A stretch of 64,000 nucleotides of DNA from Macropodus opercularis (taxonomy: Eukaryota; Chordata; Actinopteri; Anabantiformes; Osphronemidae), in the NCBI GenBank assembly GCA_030770545.1, contig CM061091.1:4905501-4969500 (forward strand), given 5' to 3'. This document shows, piece by piece, positions 44,561 to 57,480 of the stretch (positions are counted from its first letter, which is position 1; each line of letters opens with the position of its first letter). The translations under genes and the position numbers were made by a program. The notes beneath the pieces were generated by a model. That model saw only the letters and a list, made by a program, of their open reading frames with translations, made no database searches and had not been told where the DNA came from.

Positions 44561-47519
44561 CTTGATTATATAAATATGCAATAGTTCTTGTGTATCTAAA
44601 TCTTAGATGCAGTCTGTTTTAGTGAAAACGGAGATAAACGGAATTATATAGGCGTGCAGTCATGTTCTACACTGGCGCAATAATGTCCATATATTTACCG
44701 TGTTTTTAAAATGTACAGTGTGTTAATTTTTGTTGGATTGATTGTTTGGAATTGTGGCCTGTCCATTGCATCTTCACAGTTACTGTTCAGGTCATTTAAA
44801 ACAGGCAGAGTAGAAAAGCAAATGTTGGGTTTGGGAAAACAACAGAAAAAACAAAGTTAAAGCATCCACCAGCATCTGTTCAGTTTGCTTTATTAGGTCT
44901 CTCACTGACACATTAGCAACACAGCATCTAAATGCTAATCTGTACGAACAGGCACAGTGATGAATTGTCAAAGATTTGTCCAATACAACTTACATTTTCA
45001 ATAAGAATGAAATTGTTAAAGGTTAAATGTAAACATTTTTTCTAGATAAACACAAAGCAACAATGTCCAACTGATGCCTTGTTATTTGTCAGCATGGCTG
45101 CTGGCAACATTCGGTTTGCTCCAGGCTTTATTTTATGCATTGCTGGATCTGGGGATTTGTAGATATTACTCCATACAGTAGAACCTGAGATGTGACAACA
45201 CACACTCGCTGATCCTTGATCTTTGGGGTCAGCTCGAATCAGGTTTGATTTCCTTGCTTTGCCTTTCAGTCTGTCTCGGTTGGGAGTCAGTTTCCTTTCA
45301 TCGCGCATATTCAGTCTGTTTACAATCCCTTGACTTCCAACCCAAAGTCTCTACAAGCAGGCGTAGTCACAGACAGCAGTGGCCTTGTCGTTAGAACATG
45401 TTGGCTCACTTTGCAAATGTGGGTAATGATTAGAAAGTCAAGGGTCCAAAGTGCAAACACCACACAGCGAGGTTGTTTGCGCACATAGCGCTGTAAGAGC
45501 TGCTGGTTTCTACCCATCACTCCTTGGGGCACTGAGGTAAGGACCATTCCCTTTAGGAGGAATTCCTCCATTCATCCACACATACCTCCCCTTCTATCTT
45601 AGCAGCTCTGGCTCCTCTTTGATCTGCTTATGTTCTCTTGAAAGTCTGAAACACTTCAAACAGAAAGGACCATGAGCTGAGCGTGACTTTCATATAATTA
45701 ACTATTTTTCTTCCCAGCCACCTCATCGATTCGATAAAAATGATCGATAGTCTTAAATAATGCATCGTGTCTTGTTCCTCTGTTTTGGGATCTGAGCATC
45801 AGTTGGCTGTTCATGGTTTGAGAGGAGAGGTGTTTCTCACTCTAATGAATTTGGACAGAGCTCCCAGAACATACAGTACAGTATAGACAATATCAATTAT
45901 GGATAAGGAGAACTAAGGGTTTGTGTAGAAAGAACATGATCCGATTATCAAACATTTAGCAACAGATGCATTTCTGAGCATGAACCAGAGGAACATTAGA
46001 ACAGAAACCTTTCTACACTTAATAGCTTACGATGCACAACTCATCTTAGGGAGATAATTCGTTTCATCCTCTAGTCAGAACAATGTGTAAATGCGAACTG
46101 CTCACATCAACAGCATATTTTATCAGTGTATATAATAATATACTGTTGCTCCAAACTAGTTAGTGACCACAAATCATAAAGACGCTTCTAATACTGTTAT
46201 GTATGAGGGAAAATATGATCTCTGCTATATTAACACAGATGGACACAGGCAGTCTGACAGGGAGTGATGCTTACCGAGGTTTCCTTAAAGACACCCCGAA
46301 GCGCAAATCAGAGCTGAGGTCATAAGCTGCGGTTGTGATAAAAAGAAAACATGGGAGTGAGCTGCAGTAGAAGTCTAAACGCAGCTGACGCCTTCATCTC
46401 ATGAGTGTCAAAGCAACAGTGGTATTTCTGGAGGTAGCAATAAAAACAGGCAGCGAGCAAATACAGTTGTACTGACACACTTTTTTAATGAAAAGATTAC
46501 ACTCGTATTGTATAGCGCAGTCACTGCCCTCACCAGCACCAGGCCTGTGTGCATGTGACCCTTTACGGGAAATGCGGGAATAATAAGAGTAACTGTATCC
46601 AATAATGATTTCTGACAGTTCAATAAGTTCTGAAGTAAGTAGCTGAAGAGAGAAGCATCATTTCACTTACATTAAGTGATGTTTGCAGCTCTAGCTTTAA
46701 GTTTTAAATATAAACAGGCCAAGTCATGTGGAATCGTGTCAGTACATACAGTAAAGTGTAAATCTAGTAGATTATTCATTGTAATAACTAGTAGTGATGT
46801 GTATATGGCACAGCACAGAATAAATAATCTAACAATCCAGATTAGCTCAGCGAGGGTGTTGTAAAATCAGACTAAAGCAGCAGAAAACTGATCTTCGTGA
46901 TGACTTCAACACCATAATTATCATCCCAATTTAAAGTCTGACAGCGCGTTGATGATATTACATTATGATCAATGTTTATGTACAATTCACTGGATTTGTG
47001 CAAACGTGCCTTCTTCCATAACATTAGTGAAGACTTCAGTGCTGCATTAATAATGGAAAGTAACAAACAGGAGGTGGGAGGCCCCGTCGGCGGCTTTTTA
47101 CCTGATTAAGCATGCTTAATCTGCAGCGAACGCCATCTGTGAGAGAGACTGCTCTGAGTGGATGGTTAGCTCACCAGCGCAGCAGCCAAAGACCAAGGGC
47201 TGACTACGCTGGGGCCATTTGAAGCTTCCTATCAGACGCATTCTTAAATCAAAGTACATGTACAGTAGCTATGAGCTGTGTGTTCTACGGGTTCTGTGTT
47301 TAACAACCAAAGGCCTTTATTATTTAATCCAACATGTTTGATAAATTCTGTACTGGATATTTAATAAATTCCCCAGGTACTGATGGAGGAGCTGGTACTG
47401 AAATGGTGCTGTTATGCTAAAGCTGTGTTTTGCCCACAGTCACTTAGGAAACACGCTGTATATGCTCTAATGTTACAGAAACAAGGCTTTGGACAAATGG
47501 GATAAGCTACCTGCAGTCT
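44561..47519. other. Gene-free stretch with a possible SINE remnant
   Basis: No gene recognised. At about 45375-45450 the word TGGCCTTGTCGTTAGAAC resembles the A-box start of tRNA-derived fish SINEs, but no convincing B box follows at the right distance. Two ATCGAT-type words cluster near 45726-45750. Confidence 0.4.
45375..45450 (+). repeat. Possible tRNA-derived SINE remnant
   Basis: The start resembles the common GGCCTAGTGGTTAGAGC head of tRNA-derived SINEs with several mismatches. The expected GGTTCGAATCC B box is degraded or absent. Weak call. Confidence 0.2.
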
Positions 47520-47980
47520 TTGATGATGGCTTTCCCTAGTGACCAGATTTCATCTCCTTAAAAGGAGCCATTAACTCCTAGTGACAGAGAAATGAATTCG
47601 CTCTGTGGTGAGAACAGCTTCTCATCTGCAATCATTAGTTTAGCACTCCATAATCACCCCTTCATGCTGTGTGTTCATCAGTAGGCTTGCTCTGCTGGTG
47701 CTAGCAGAGAGTGAGGCGACTATCATCAAGGGCAGGATGTGAAAATTGCTCCATAAAACAAAAGTAATACCCAATAAAACAGGGAAGCAAGTGACACTGC
47801 CAACATAAAACTGAAGGATTGCCCTGCTAGTACATGGTAAACATGTTGTTATTCCTCAGCTGTAATCCAAATCACAACCTTGCGGGGCTGCTTTACCTTA
47901 AGAGTTAGAGGTTCTCATCTGTATATTAAGATGAGGAATGCGACTCATAGAAATGTTATTCAATAAAGCACATTTTCTTT
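47520..47980. promoter_or_regulatory. Candidate conserved noncoding block 12
   Basis: Contains GGAGCCATTAACTCC (a short inverted GGAG...CTCC around TTAA), GCAATCATTAGTTTAGC, CCATAATCACCCC and CCCAATAAAACAGGG. Repeat-free; no coding exon. Confidence 0.3.
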
Positions 47981-49559
47981 TTAAGGGTCCATGATGGCAG
48001 TAAGGGAATCATTCAAAAAGGCTGCTAGGATTAGAGAAGGAGCCATGTGGTGTTTGTGGCTTTAAAAGGTTCTGCGGGAGCAGGAGCAATCTGTCTTCAT
48101 TGAAGCTCTGACTTGATGAGGCAACCTGAAAGGTAATTAAGTTTGATATGTTGTCTGGGCCCCTCAGCCTACGCTCTGAGAGAGTAACAAGCTCCTACAG
48201 CAAAAAGCAATGTTTAAGTTATGGCCTGTCATTTTATATTTTCTGCCTCCTGTGATTTTTCACTGTCTCATGAACCAACTTATAAATTCTATTTGAAAAA
48301 GAAATAGCGTAAAGCAAAGAGTTATTTCCAGTCCCAACTACTACTGACTACTGATTAAAACCGAGATTTGATTCAAGAATCAAAACAGATGCTAGTGTGA
48401 AATGACATGGACACTGAATACAGATGCAGTATCAGTTCATATTATACTGTAGATGCTTTACTGGTGATATAATCAAAAGCTCCCTGTTCTAATAATAACT
48501 TTGAAATATATTGTCGAACGGTATGTGGAAGGAAGGTATGTTTGGAAATGCCAAGCCGTGACCTGCAGATGTTACCTGTTGCCTGTTTATCTGCTCCATC
48601 GCTGATGGTAAATGAGGAATTCAACTAATGCTACTGACTGTGCGATCAAGTGCCGACATCTATCCTTTCAATATGTCAAGGCAGAGACTGGGCTGCTGTG
48701 CTTTGCTTATCAACGCGCTTCGTAAGTCACCATTGTGTTGATTTGCCAGCGTAGGCAGGCTGAAGCTATTTTGGATGTCTGATAGCGTGAGAAATGAGTC
48801 TGTGGTGTTTTATGGGGCGGATTCTCACTGATAATATAATAGTGACACCCCGGCTGCTCCGTTGTCCATGGAGCTGATTAAAGGCATGCTTGTGGGATAG
48901 GACTTGCATGGTGAGCATCTTTGTGTTCCACCTCACAGTTGCCTGGATGGATTGAGGTGTGTGACTGTCTGATGCATAACAAATGCTCTGTTTCTCATCA
49001 AAGTAGTTATTATAATTATTAATTTGTCAGTTATTAGCAGGAAATTGGGCTTGTAAGTGTGAAAGAAATGGTCTAAACAGACACATTTCAACTCTGTCTA
49101 CGTTTCGGGGTCTAATCGGTAAATGCACTGAGAGGTGATGGGAAAAGCCCTGATTATCGTATGATGTGCTGGAAGCAGGAAAAGCAAGTGTAGGTACCTG
49201 GCAACACAGTCAAGGCAGCTCAAGACGACCTGGAGTCAGGAGCGAAGGGTAAACCAGCTGGTAGGATTATAAGAGCTGCTACAGACAACAACGCTACCAC
49301 AGTGTAGTTCATATTAAAATATACAATAATAAAGAGGCATTTGAGCCTAATGGTTCTGCACACAACAGTAACTTGACTGCTTTAATGTATGTTTGCCATT
49401 TATTTGCTTGGCTATAATGGTCATAGTTTGAAGGACTTTAGATGTAATGGAATAGCTTTGTGTTTGTTTGTGCAACATGAGTGTTTGCTGTATTAAAGTT
49501 GAGGCCTCAATCTATTCAAGAACTCGCTGCACTATCTTCACAATTGAGTTAGCTCAGTA
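47981..49559. promoter_or_regulatory. Mixed noncoding stretch with an enhancer-like patch
   Basis: No gene is seen. The part at 48640-49080 (CACTGATAATATAATAG, GAGCTGATTAAAGGC, TTATAATTATTAATTTG) is enhancer-like; the remainder is ordinary AT-rich sequence. Confidence 0.25.
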
Positions 49560-50660
49560 CAATTGCTGTCTATTCAATGGCTGAGAAATTGAGTTTCAAG
49601 CCTGAAGGGCTGCCAACATCACGGAATGAGGAGAGAGCGAGAGAGAGAGGCGCAGGAGACATAATACTGACTGAACATGTCTACACTCTGGGCCCGAGTT
49701 GCAATAAGTGCACATATACAGTGTCCATTAAAAACGTGACACTTGAGAAAGTTTTTGTCAAAATTCAGAGTTTCTTCATCTTTCCAGCACCGAGGAACAA
49801 TCAGCGAGTCCCAGCATCATAACCCAAGGCTCAGACAGCCCATCCATCCTTCCTCCATATGCAAAGCACTGATTACTGGACGGGTTATAAATTGTGTTAT
49901 TTTCTCCATCTCACCACGAACTGCTCGTTCGTAGAAAGGTGATTTGAGTGGCCCACAATTACGTAGCTTAAGAGAGAAAATTGCGCACTTGACTCTGCCA
50001 GGGTCCAATTGGTTCCAACTTCTAGATGATGGGCAATCAAAGGCTGTATTTATTTGGTCATGTTTGGGTCTAGGACTTGATTGAATTTGTTATCAATCCC
50101 TATCACTATTTTGTACTTGATTGCGTATGCAAAGTGTTCTGATAAGTGCTTGTGTTGTTTATTTGCCTTTCTAGGAGCGGTGTGCATGCCAAGCGTCCCT
50201 ACTGTACGGTGCCGCTCCCCTCTGTGACTCGAGCTTGTCATTGTTCTGTCGCTTTGATGAGCCTGAGACAATCTTCATTGCTTTTGCTGCCAGCCATCGC
50301 AGATTGGCTAGACTGCGTGACACAGAGCCAAATCCCGAGCTCGTCTCTCCTTCAGAAGCAAACACACTTAGAAATGACCCTAAATTTGGTTGTGTTGTCA
50401 TTATGTCTGCGATGACAACCATATGTGTCCATATGGCACTGCTTGTCTGAAGCACCATATGTTATCAGTGCAAGCAGCCTGTGGTCCTCATTTGAATAAT
50501 ATTGGTATCTCACGCCTTATGCTGCTGAATTCCATCACTCTGCTTTAAAGGCATCTTCGTGCCTCTGAATTAGAGGAAGTCACTGAGCTTTAGGATTTTA
50601 CAAATGGAATTAAATTAGACAGAGTATTTTACAGAGACATATGCTGTTTTATAGCTCATG
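49560..50660. promoter_or_regulatory. Candidate conserved noncoding block 13 (large)
   Basis: A 1.1-kb stretch without simple repeats except a short GAGAGAGAG run near 49630. It holds CAATGGCTGAG, CCAATTGGTTCC, CTCATTTGAATAATATTGG and GGAATTAAATTAGACAG. Open frames of 60-95 codons overlap on both strands near 50146-50458, again the sign of low stop density and not of a defined gene. Confidence 0.3.
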
Positions 50661-53122
50661 CTGTAATGGAAGAAGCCAAACGTGACTTAAAGCAATTCGT
50701 CCATTTATGATTTTTCAAATGTATTGCTAGAACAACTGTATTAAAGTTCTATTGTGTCCTTCCATAGAAAGCATCACGAGAACAAGCCCACCTGCTGTGG
50801 TTTCCACATTGTTTATTTGACTGAGAGGACACGCACTTACTGATGAAACAGTACCACTTGATGAAAATTGCTTGCAGACTTGGTTTTCCCTCGGCCGAAC
50901 CCTGCTCTTCCTAACCGGTGTCTGTCAGTTGGGGTTAAAGACAGCTACCATCGCCTCCACAACAACCCACCCAATCAGAAAACAAAACAAAAAAGCCTCC
51001 TTAAAGCAAAATGCCGGGACGCTTTCAACTCCCTCCAGGCAATAACGGGACACAGCGAGCATTTTTCTATAGAAGTTGTAAGGCTGCACTTCATTACATC
51101 GTGGGCAAGTAGATATGCCTGCAGTTTATTTGGCAGGGCAGAGTCTCTGAGATGGTAATAATAAAAAAAGGAAGTTTGATTCAAAGCTTGTATGATTCTG
51201 TTTACACAGCAGGGCGGTGCTCCTTGTGGACATTTCCCCCATAGGTGCTCTAACTTATTCCGTGATGGTGCTAAACCATGGTAAATGTAGCAGAGAATCA
51301 ACGTGAGGGTGACAGACGCTGAATTACGTGTCACTGTACATGCAGTAGTTTTGTCTGATGGCCTGTTGGTTGATCACCTGCTCAGTTTCCATTGGCATTT
51401 GTGGCGTTCGCTGACGTTGGTGACTGCGTGACTTTCCCCTCCGTGGCACCATGGGATGGACGGGCTTCTGTTTTTATGACTGAGGCGTCTTGGCAACATT
51501 TGTTTGGATTGTGTTAAAATTAGCTTCAAAATCCGCGGAATGAAATGCAATAATTTTGAATCCCTTACATATTTCTTTAGAGAAAACTCTCCCAGATGGC
51601 TGCTGCATCTGTTTTTCGCTACTTACAGATAATGTGCTACATGCAGCTGGTACAGTATGTTGAATATTTGGGGCAGCGCACCACAAACCTCACAGATGTT
51701 CTGGTGGTCAAAGTTGCATGAGTGATTAAAGTAAGAAACTAAAAAAAAGTGAAGTCGTTCATGTTGTTATACTGTAATATTTGCTTAGATTGTTCAACGT
51801 CTTGTTGGCTCATTTGACTGTAAATTTGATAAAATATATGATTATTGAACCATTCTCCAGATGCAGTTTGCCTTCTTCCGTGTGTGTCAGTGATGCTGAA
51901 GAACACCGCGTCCCAAATCTGACACAGACAACATAAACATTCAGCTTCAATAAATCAGAAGCCACCTTTTGTCTGCAAACTTTGCCTTTGAAAAAATGTC
52001 ACTGCTTCCTCTGACAAAGTTGTCACAGGTCAAGTTGTATTTCATATGGGAACTGAGGCAGACTCACAGTAGAGGTGAAATTAAAGGGCAAACCAGCAGA
52101 GCATTAAAGAAGAGCTGTGAAAACCAAACTGGGGGTATTGCTTCACAGCTGTCATGTGAAGGGACATACAGTACAGTACACTCTCAGCCTCCTTCAAAGG
52201 AGCTGCAGAAGGTAAATAATTCACAAAGCATGGTCAGGTATGCATTGCTGAGAGTTTCTTTCTCTGACTTTGTGTTTTGTTCCTGCCAGATTTCCAATAA
52301 TATATGAAGAAAGAAAAAAAAAAAGGCTACTGTACTATTCCTCAGTGGAAAATTGGATTTTTCTTTCTGTCTCCTAACAGAATTTGTAAATAGAGCTGCA
52401 GACTTCGATGAGGTCTCGCTGAGGTTAGTCTAGAGGCCTTGAGGTAAAAGCATCAGAGCAACGACTGTTGTTTTGCTACTGGATGGAAATGGCAGGTGGT
52501 TTGCTGAGACCTTGGCTCTGTACTGACGGGTTTTGCTCATTTTATGATACAAATGGCAATAAATTATAATCTTGCTGTTGCTTGATTGCTTTTAGTTACG
52601 CATGCAGCGCCGCGGACAGCAAAGACGAAAATGACAAGGTTAACTGGTGAATAACACCAAACTCAGGTGCATCTCGATTGTTCATTGCAAAATCATCATG
52701 AAACGTAATCGTTACATTTTTTCCAACTGATTTCACTGAACGTTTTATATTGTGAACATACTGCAGTGATTCTCTGAAGCAAACATGCTTTTTGGACCCA
52801 TGTGAGTTATATAATAAGTTAAATAAAATAAAGTTGAAAAATTTCACAGCTTGGTCACTGCGCTAAAAATATTTAACAGCTTAGCTCTGAAACTAGGGGC
52901 TTGCTGTAACACTCTAAGAAATGATTCATGGGGTTAGAAAGTAAGACTTGTTTTCCAGCATAAGAACTTAATAAAACACTTTTTTTAATTGCTTGTTTGC
53001 ATATTTTGAATAAGCCTGTTAGAGTTCACTTGACAGTAGCAAATACTAAGTTTGTGCAACTTGTGGAAGGAGTGTTACAATTGTACATTGTTTAAAAGGA
53101 AGAGACAAACCTGAAATGGACT
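50661..53122. other. Gene-free stretch containing an RE1-like site
   Basis: No gene recognised. An RE1/NRSE-like word lies at 52603-52623. Open frames of up to 119 codons have no family likeness. Confidence 0.5.
52603..52623 (+). promoter_or_regulatory. RE1/NRSE-like element (REST binding site candidate)
   Basis: The 21 bases starting TGCAGCGCCGCGGACAGC match the RE1 consensus (TTCAGCACCACGGACAGC followed by GCC) at about 15 of 18 of the main positions, with correct half-site spacing; the last three bases are AAA. REST binding silences neuronal genes in non-neural cells. Motif evidence only. Confidence 0.4.
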
Positions 53123-53879
53123 TTAATAAAGCAACCCTTCACTAGAACCGGGGTCAGGGAAGCGTGACTGCCTTGACTGGGTTAAGGTGACTGGAAAGCA
53201 GAGGGAGAAAAGAAAAGCTGACCGTTGACAGTAGCTTCTACCTACAGTACAGGTGAGAAGCAATGATGGGATATTAATATGCAGAGAAAGGAGGAGAGAA
53301 GAGCTCAGTGGTTCCTGATAGTGAGACGTCTGCAAGGTGAGAAGTCCAAGTACCGATCCCTGTGGAACTCCGTCACTAACACTTGGGTGAACTGAAAACA
53401 CATCATGAACAAACGGGATTATGCCTGATGGATAGGATTCAGACAAACCAAATGCTGTTTCCTCGATTCCACTCACGTAGTTCAGCCTCTGTATTAAATG
53501 GCGATTTGACGTGTCAAATGCAGCAATAACATTTAAAAGGAAGAGAACAGAGAGCAGGACGCCATCTGAAGCTAAGATGCGGTTGCTGGTGACCGTCAGC
53601 CGGGCTGTTTCTGTAGCATGATGCACTCCTGGCTGGAAGTCTGCACAACTTATTCCTGCACAGGTGGTCACATAATTGCTTTCCAACAGATTTGTCAAGG
53701 ATTTTATGTAAAAGGCAGATTGGATATGAGTCTATAAATGGATAACACACCTGAGCCAAAGGCAGTGTTTTGAGTTTAGCAACCTCAGAAGCCTGTGTTA
53801 ATACACAGTAGCTGGTTAGAGACAGATCGATCTGATCTCGAGAGTTTTGCAGAATACAGTTAAATGTTTCGCGCTGCAT
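53123..53879 (-). mobile_element. Decayed LINE (L2/CR1-like) reverse-transcriptase fragment
   Basis: On the - strand two overlapping frames together resemble the reverse transcriptase of non-LTR retrotransposons. The upstream frame (53514-53879) has a LLHKILDKSVGKQLCDHL segment (compare the family word SKILEKVVxxQL). The next frame (53123-53698) has a HHATETA segment, AAFDT and GVPQGSVLG (about 53339-53371), the last being a hallmark RT motif. A frameshift separates the two and the catalytic YxDD part is not seen, so the copy is dead. It is 5' and 3' incomplete. Confidence 0.75.
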
Positions 53880-56159
53880 GTTTAGTGTGTGTTTAGTGTA
53901 AAACAGTGCGGCGGTTTATCTGCATTTAAGATTGTGAGTCGTGAATTAAATGCTGAGTTAACATTTGCATGAAAAATTACATGTGAGAGTTTGTTGAGCA
54001 AGTCAATGTTACGCTGACAGTTTATTAGGAACACCGAGCTGAAAAAAGAAGCATTTTAATGTAGTAATAAATCTTATAATAGAGTGATAAAGTGCAGTAT
54101 TACAGTATTGTGCTTATTTTGGAGGTTTTAGTTTCATACTCTTCTTTCACCCTCGCTGGAACGGTACAGTTAGTGGTCACATGTCTAGTATTACAGTTTT
54201 TCATTGGTCAGACTTTTGTGCAAGCCAGATTTAACAGCTTTACAGATTTAAACAAGTTATTAGAACTAATTTCTTTACAATATTGCAAACTAGAAATAGT
54301 TCATTGCTTTGCTTTATATTACACTGATGCATTTATGAACAAACAGTCAGCACTGGAGAGCAGTGAACTAAACACGGCAGAGAAGAATGCATGAAACAAT
54401 AAATTAGACACGCGATGCTACGTCACTGGAGTACATGCAAAAATATACACGCTAGACTGGATTGAGGGCGAATTAAAAGGTTGAACATCTGGCCAGATAC
54501 TCTTGGAAAGCTGCTGTCAGTTTGAGCACATGTGTTTCAGAGAAGTTATTTATATAAGACTGTGATGTGATTGCCCTTATTGGATTACTGCTTTTTCACC
54601 ACGAGTTTAGGAATGTCATAACATCAGGCTATGTATACTTTATGTTAAATATAGATGTGATGCGAGAGAGCAAGAATGCTGACAGACGTGGAGTCACTTT
54701 TGTAGTTAAGACGCTCCTAAGGCGGCCGAGCAGCAAAGGAAACATTGGTATTTTGAGAGCACAGAACAAATCCCATCAAGAACATTGTGACTGCCGCCAA
54801 CAGAAGAGAAAAGTCAGCGCAGGGTGACCTCTGCATGCAACAACGCCACCATTCCATTAGACCAAAAACACTTGAACCACTCTGCTGAATCAAAATTGAA
54901 TTTTCTCCACTCTCATACTCTCCATATCAGCAACAGTACATTATCCCTGCAAGGTCAACTTGGTCATGTAGCTCAGGCTTACAACCATTGACTTCGCAGT
55001 ACCTTTATTTGGGCAGAGCTGATTGGATGACTGCAGTGACTAAACGCTATTAAACTCTTGTTAGTGGGACTTCTGCCTGTCCGTCGCTTTTTCCAATTCA
55101 TTTGCTGGGTGTTTAGCTGAATACACAGTTTTTCGGAGCTAAATTTAGAGCCTGGTTGCAAAAACAAAACGGTTGCAGCGTAGTGTGACGGGCAGAATTG
55201 ACAAGCAGTTTTAGCTTAAGCAGGGCGTGTTGCTGCTGATGAGCCATTTGTTGTTGGAAGAATTAGAATGTCGCCTGCACCTCCAGTAGATCTGTGGTTG
55301 ACACCCTGGACCTGGACTTACACGTTGTGATGACTATTCACTGTCATCTGTTTCTGCGCAGATCTGTTTTTGTCACTTGGCTTATTTAACATTTTGCCCA
55401 TCAGTGTGATGATTCCGATTAATTTAACAACAAGTGTTGCAGCTGAAATCGTAACAGAATTACACTTGTTTCTGGTTTGGTTCACAGCATGAATGTACTA
55501 TTTTATATTAATTAAAACAATAGCAAACTTAATGTTGCTCCCATACTTAGTTCAATTCATGAGCTTAGGTTACTGTTACTCTTTTTTTACCAGTAGTGGC
55601 TCTAACTACTGTTTTTTTTTTACAATACTGCTGTAGTGTACTGTCTCAAACAGGGTTAAATAGCTGTAATCCCTCACATGACCATCTGTATAATTCCGTT
55701 TCTGTGCAATTTATGCAAATCTCAGGTATAAATATTTAATTCAGCTTAATTCCACAACATAAATTATCTAGTTATTAAAAAACACACATCACAGTGAACA
55801 CACTGATAAATACATAACAATAAATGAACCCAATGATAAATGATCGGGTGATGGATTCCCCTGTGTGTTGGGGGAAGGACGATGCTTTTCATGCTTGACC
55901 GTGTGTTGACTGTGTGTCTTTAATTAGGGGAGGGTGGATTCGACTGATAATGTCCAGAGTGAGAGAAGACATGGGCGTCATTAGGATAATCAGAGCCCTA
56001 AATGAGGTTTTGATGCAGTGTGTCTGACAGGTGTAGTGGCAAGATAGGGGAGGGAAAGGTTCCTCCAGCATGCTCCAGCTGTGTTTGTGCTCTTTGTATG
56101 GAACAAAGGGGCCTTGTCATATCTGCCATGATTGATGTGCCTGAAAAAGAATAGTTAGG
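53880..56159. other. Gene-free stretch with a dispersed-repeat-like word
   Basis: No gene recognised. GACAGTTTATTAGGAACACC at about 54018-54037 resembles a word (TTTATTAGGTACACC) common in teleost dispersed repeats, suggesting an old repeat of roughly 100-150 bp here. The rest is AT-rich. Confidence 0.4.
54015..54130. repeat. Possible dispersed teleost repeat fragment
   Basis: Called from the TTTATTAGGAACACC word and the following AT-rich stretch, from memory of similar words in fish repeats. Ends are uncertain. Confidence 0.3.
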
Positions 56160-56570
56160 ACATATTTACATGAAACACTGGTGGGAGGGCCAACACGAGC
56201 AGGCCGCTTTGTGTTGCAATTATTTGCCGTGCACTGCCCAGCGGACTGCCTGCCAAGCTGGCACGCTGCAGAACAACAGGCCAGCTCTAACAGCTCCCCG
56301 CGTGCGAAATCCATTACAATGGCTGGGAATGATGCGCAGCCTTGCCCGGACCTTTTGGACGCTACTCCCAGCATAACTTCCACCATCGAACTCGGAAGAC
56401 GTCAGCCCTCTATCGTTTTAAATCGCTAATGACAAATACCGCTCTTAAGAGAAATCATATCAGCGAAGAGCATTAGAAAAGGCAGTGACGGCCCTCTCGA
56501 CTGATCATCGCCGGCTCCTTTTAAAGCATAACTTAAAGCGGCTCTGTTCTATTCTGAGGGCCTCGGATGA
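56160..56570. promoter_or_regulatory. Candidate conserved noncoding block 14
   Basis: GC-richer and CpG-containing block with a SOX consensus inside CCATTACAATGG (56311-56322), CGTTTTAAATCGC, GCTAATGACAAATACC and CTTTTAAAGC words. Three overlapping open frames on both strands suggest low stop density in constrained DNA, not a gene. Confidence 0.35.
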
Positions 56571-56660
56571 GCTCGGTGAGTTTGGGCTGATTTGAAGAAC
56601 AATGAAGTGGATGTGCTGTTCTATAGACTAAATAATGAGGTTGTGTGCTTCAGAGAGCAG

Positions 56661-56678
56661 CCCCCCCCCCCTCCCCCC
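56661..56678. repeat. Poly-C run
   Basis: Eleven C, one T, then six C. It creates a false proline-rich frame. Confidence 0.9.
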
Positions 56679-56759
56679 GCTCTCACAGAGACACCATCCC
56701 CCCAACCTCCACTACCCTTTGATGGAGCTGATATATGCATAAGTAACACTTTCATGGGG

Positions 56760-57260
56760 TGCCAAGCATTGCTGGGTTAGAAGCTCGGTGCCCTGCCTAT
56801 TCCTAATGCTGTGATTACTTATATCATATTATTTCCACATGAAATGCGAGCTTATTGGCCTTTTAGCTTTCTTGCTGTAATTACTGGTAAAAGAGCTGCT
56901 CCTGTTGTAGTCCACCCGATTTCATCTGAGTCCAGTGTGTTGCCACGGCTTGTGTTGATCACTCAGACACTGTCAAGGAAATGTTAACCTTTCTAGTACA
57001 ATAGAGGTGCACTAACCCATGGCTTCTGACTGAAAAAGGGCATCTTTTCTGTTTTAATGGCTGCCAAACCACATAGGGAATATGATTCATGTAGAGCAGA
57101 GCATAGTTACAGCAGAATGTTGTCTCTCTCCAGCCCTGAAATACCACGGCCTTGACTAGATTCCCATGGCTATAATTAGACAGTGTCGTTCTGAACCCAA
57201 GGTGAATCAATGTCTTAAACATCTCCTTCTCCTGCTGGAAACCAAACGCTTTCACCCCCC
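56760..57260. promoter_or_regulatory. Candidate conserved noncoding block 15
   Basis: Words include CCTAATGCTGTGATTAC, GCTGTAATTACTGG, CATTAAAACAG-type and CTATAATTAGACAG. No simple repeat and no splice-flanked frame. A 98-codon open stretch on the - strand (56959-57255) shows no family likeness. Confidence 0.3.
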
Positions 57261-57329
57261 CTTCACCTCATTTGGTCTGGATCACAAATGAGCACCGCAA
57301 AACTAGTCCTGCTGTGTTATTGTTGTGCA

Positions 57330-57480
57330 GGACTCGGAGGCTTAGCGGACGCGGTTTTGCGTTCTTTGCTTGTTGGACCACAGCAGAGTTCGGCATATGC
57401 AGAACTCCGCTTCTGGGGCGGGCCGAGGTTCGGCCCCCGGGGGTTACCGCGCTCTTAATCAAACTAACGGCCGCTCAATA
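57330..57480. promoter_or_regulatory. Isolated GC-rich, CpG-dense patch with a hairpin
   Basis: About 150 bp with more than a dozen CpG in an AT-rich desert. It includes a perfect 7-bp stem with a 3-base loop, GGGCCGAGGTTCGGCCC (57420-57436). Could be a promoter of an unannotated RNA, a CpG-rich enhancer core or an inserted GC-rich piece. No coding frame is convincing. Confidence 0.3.
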
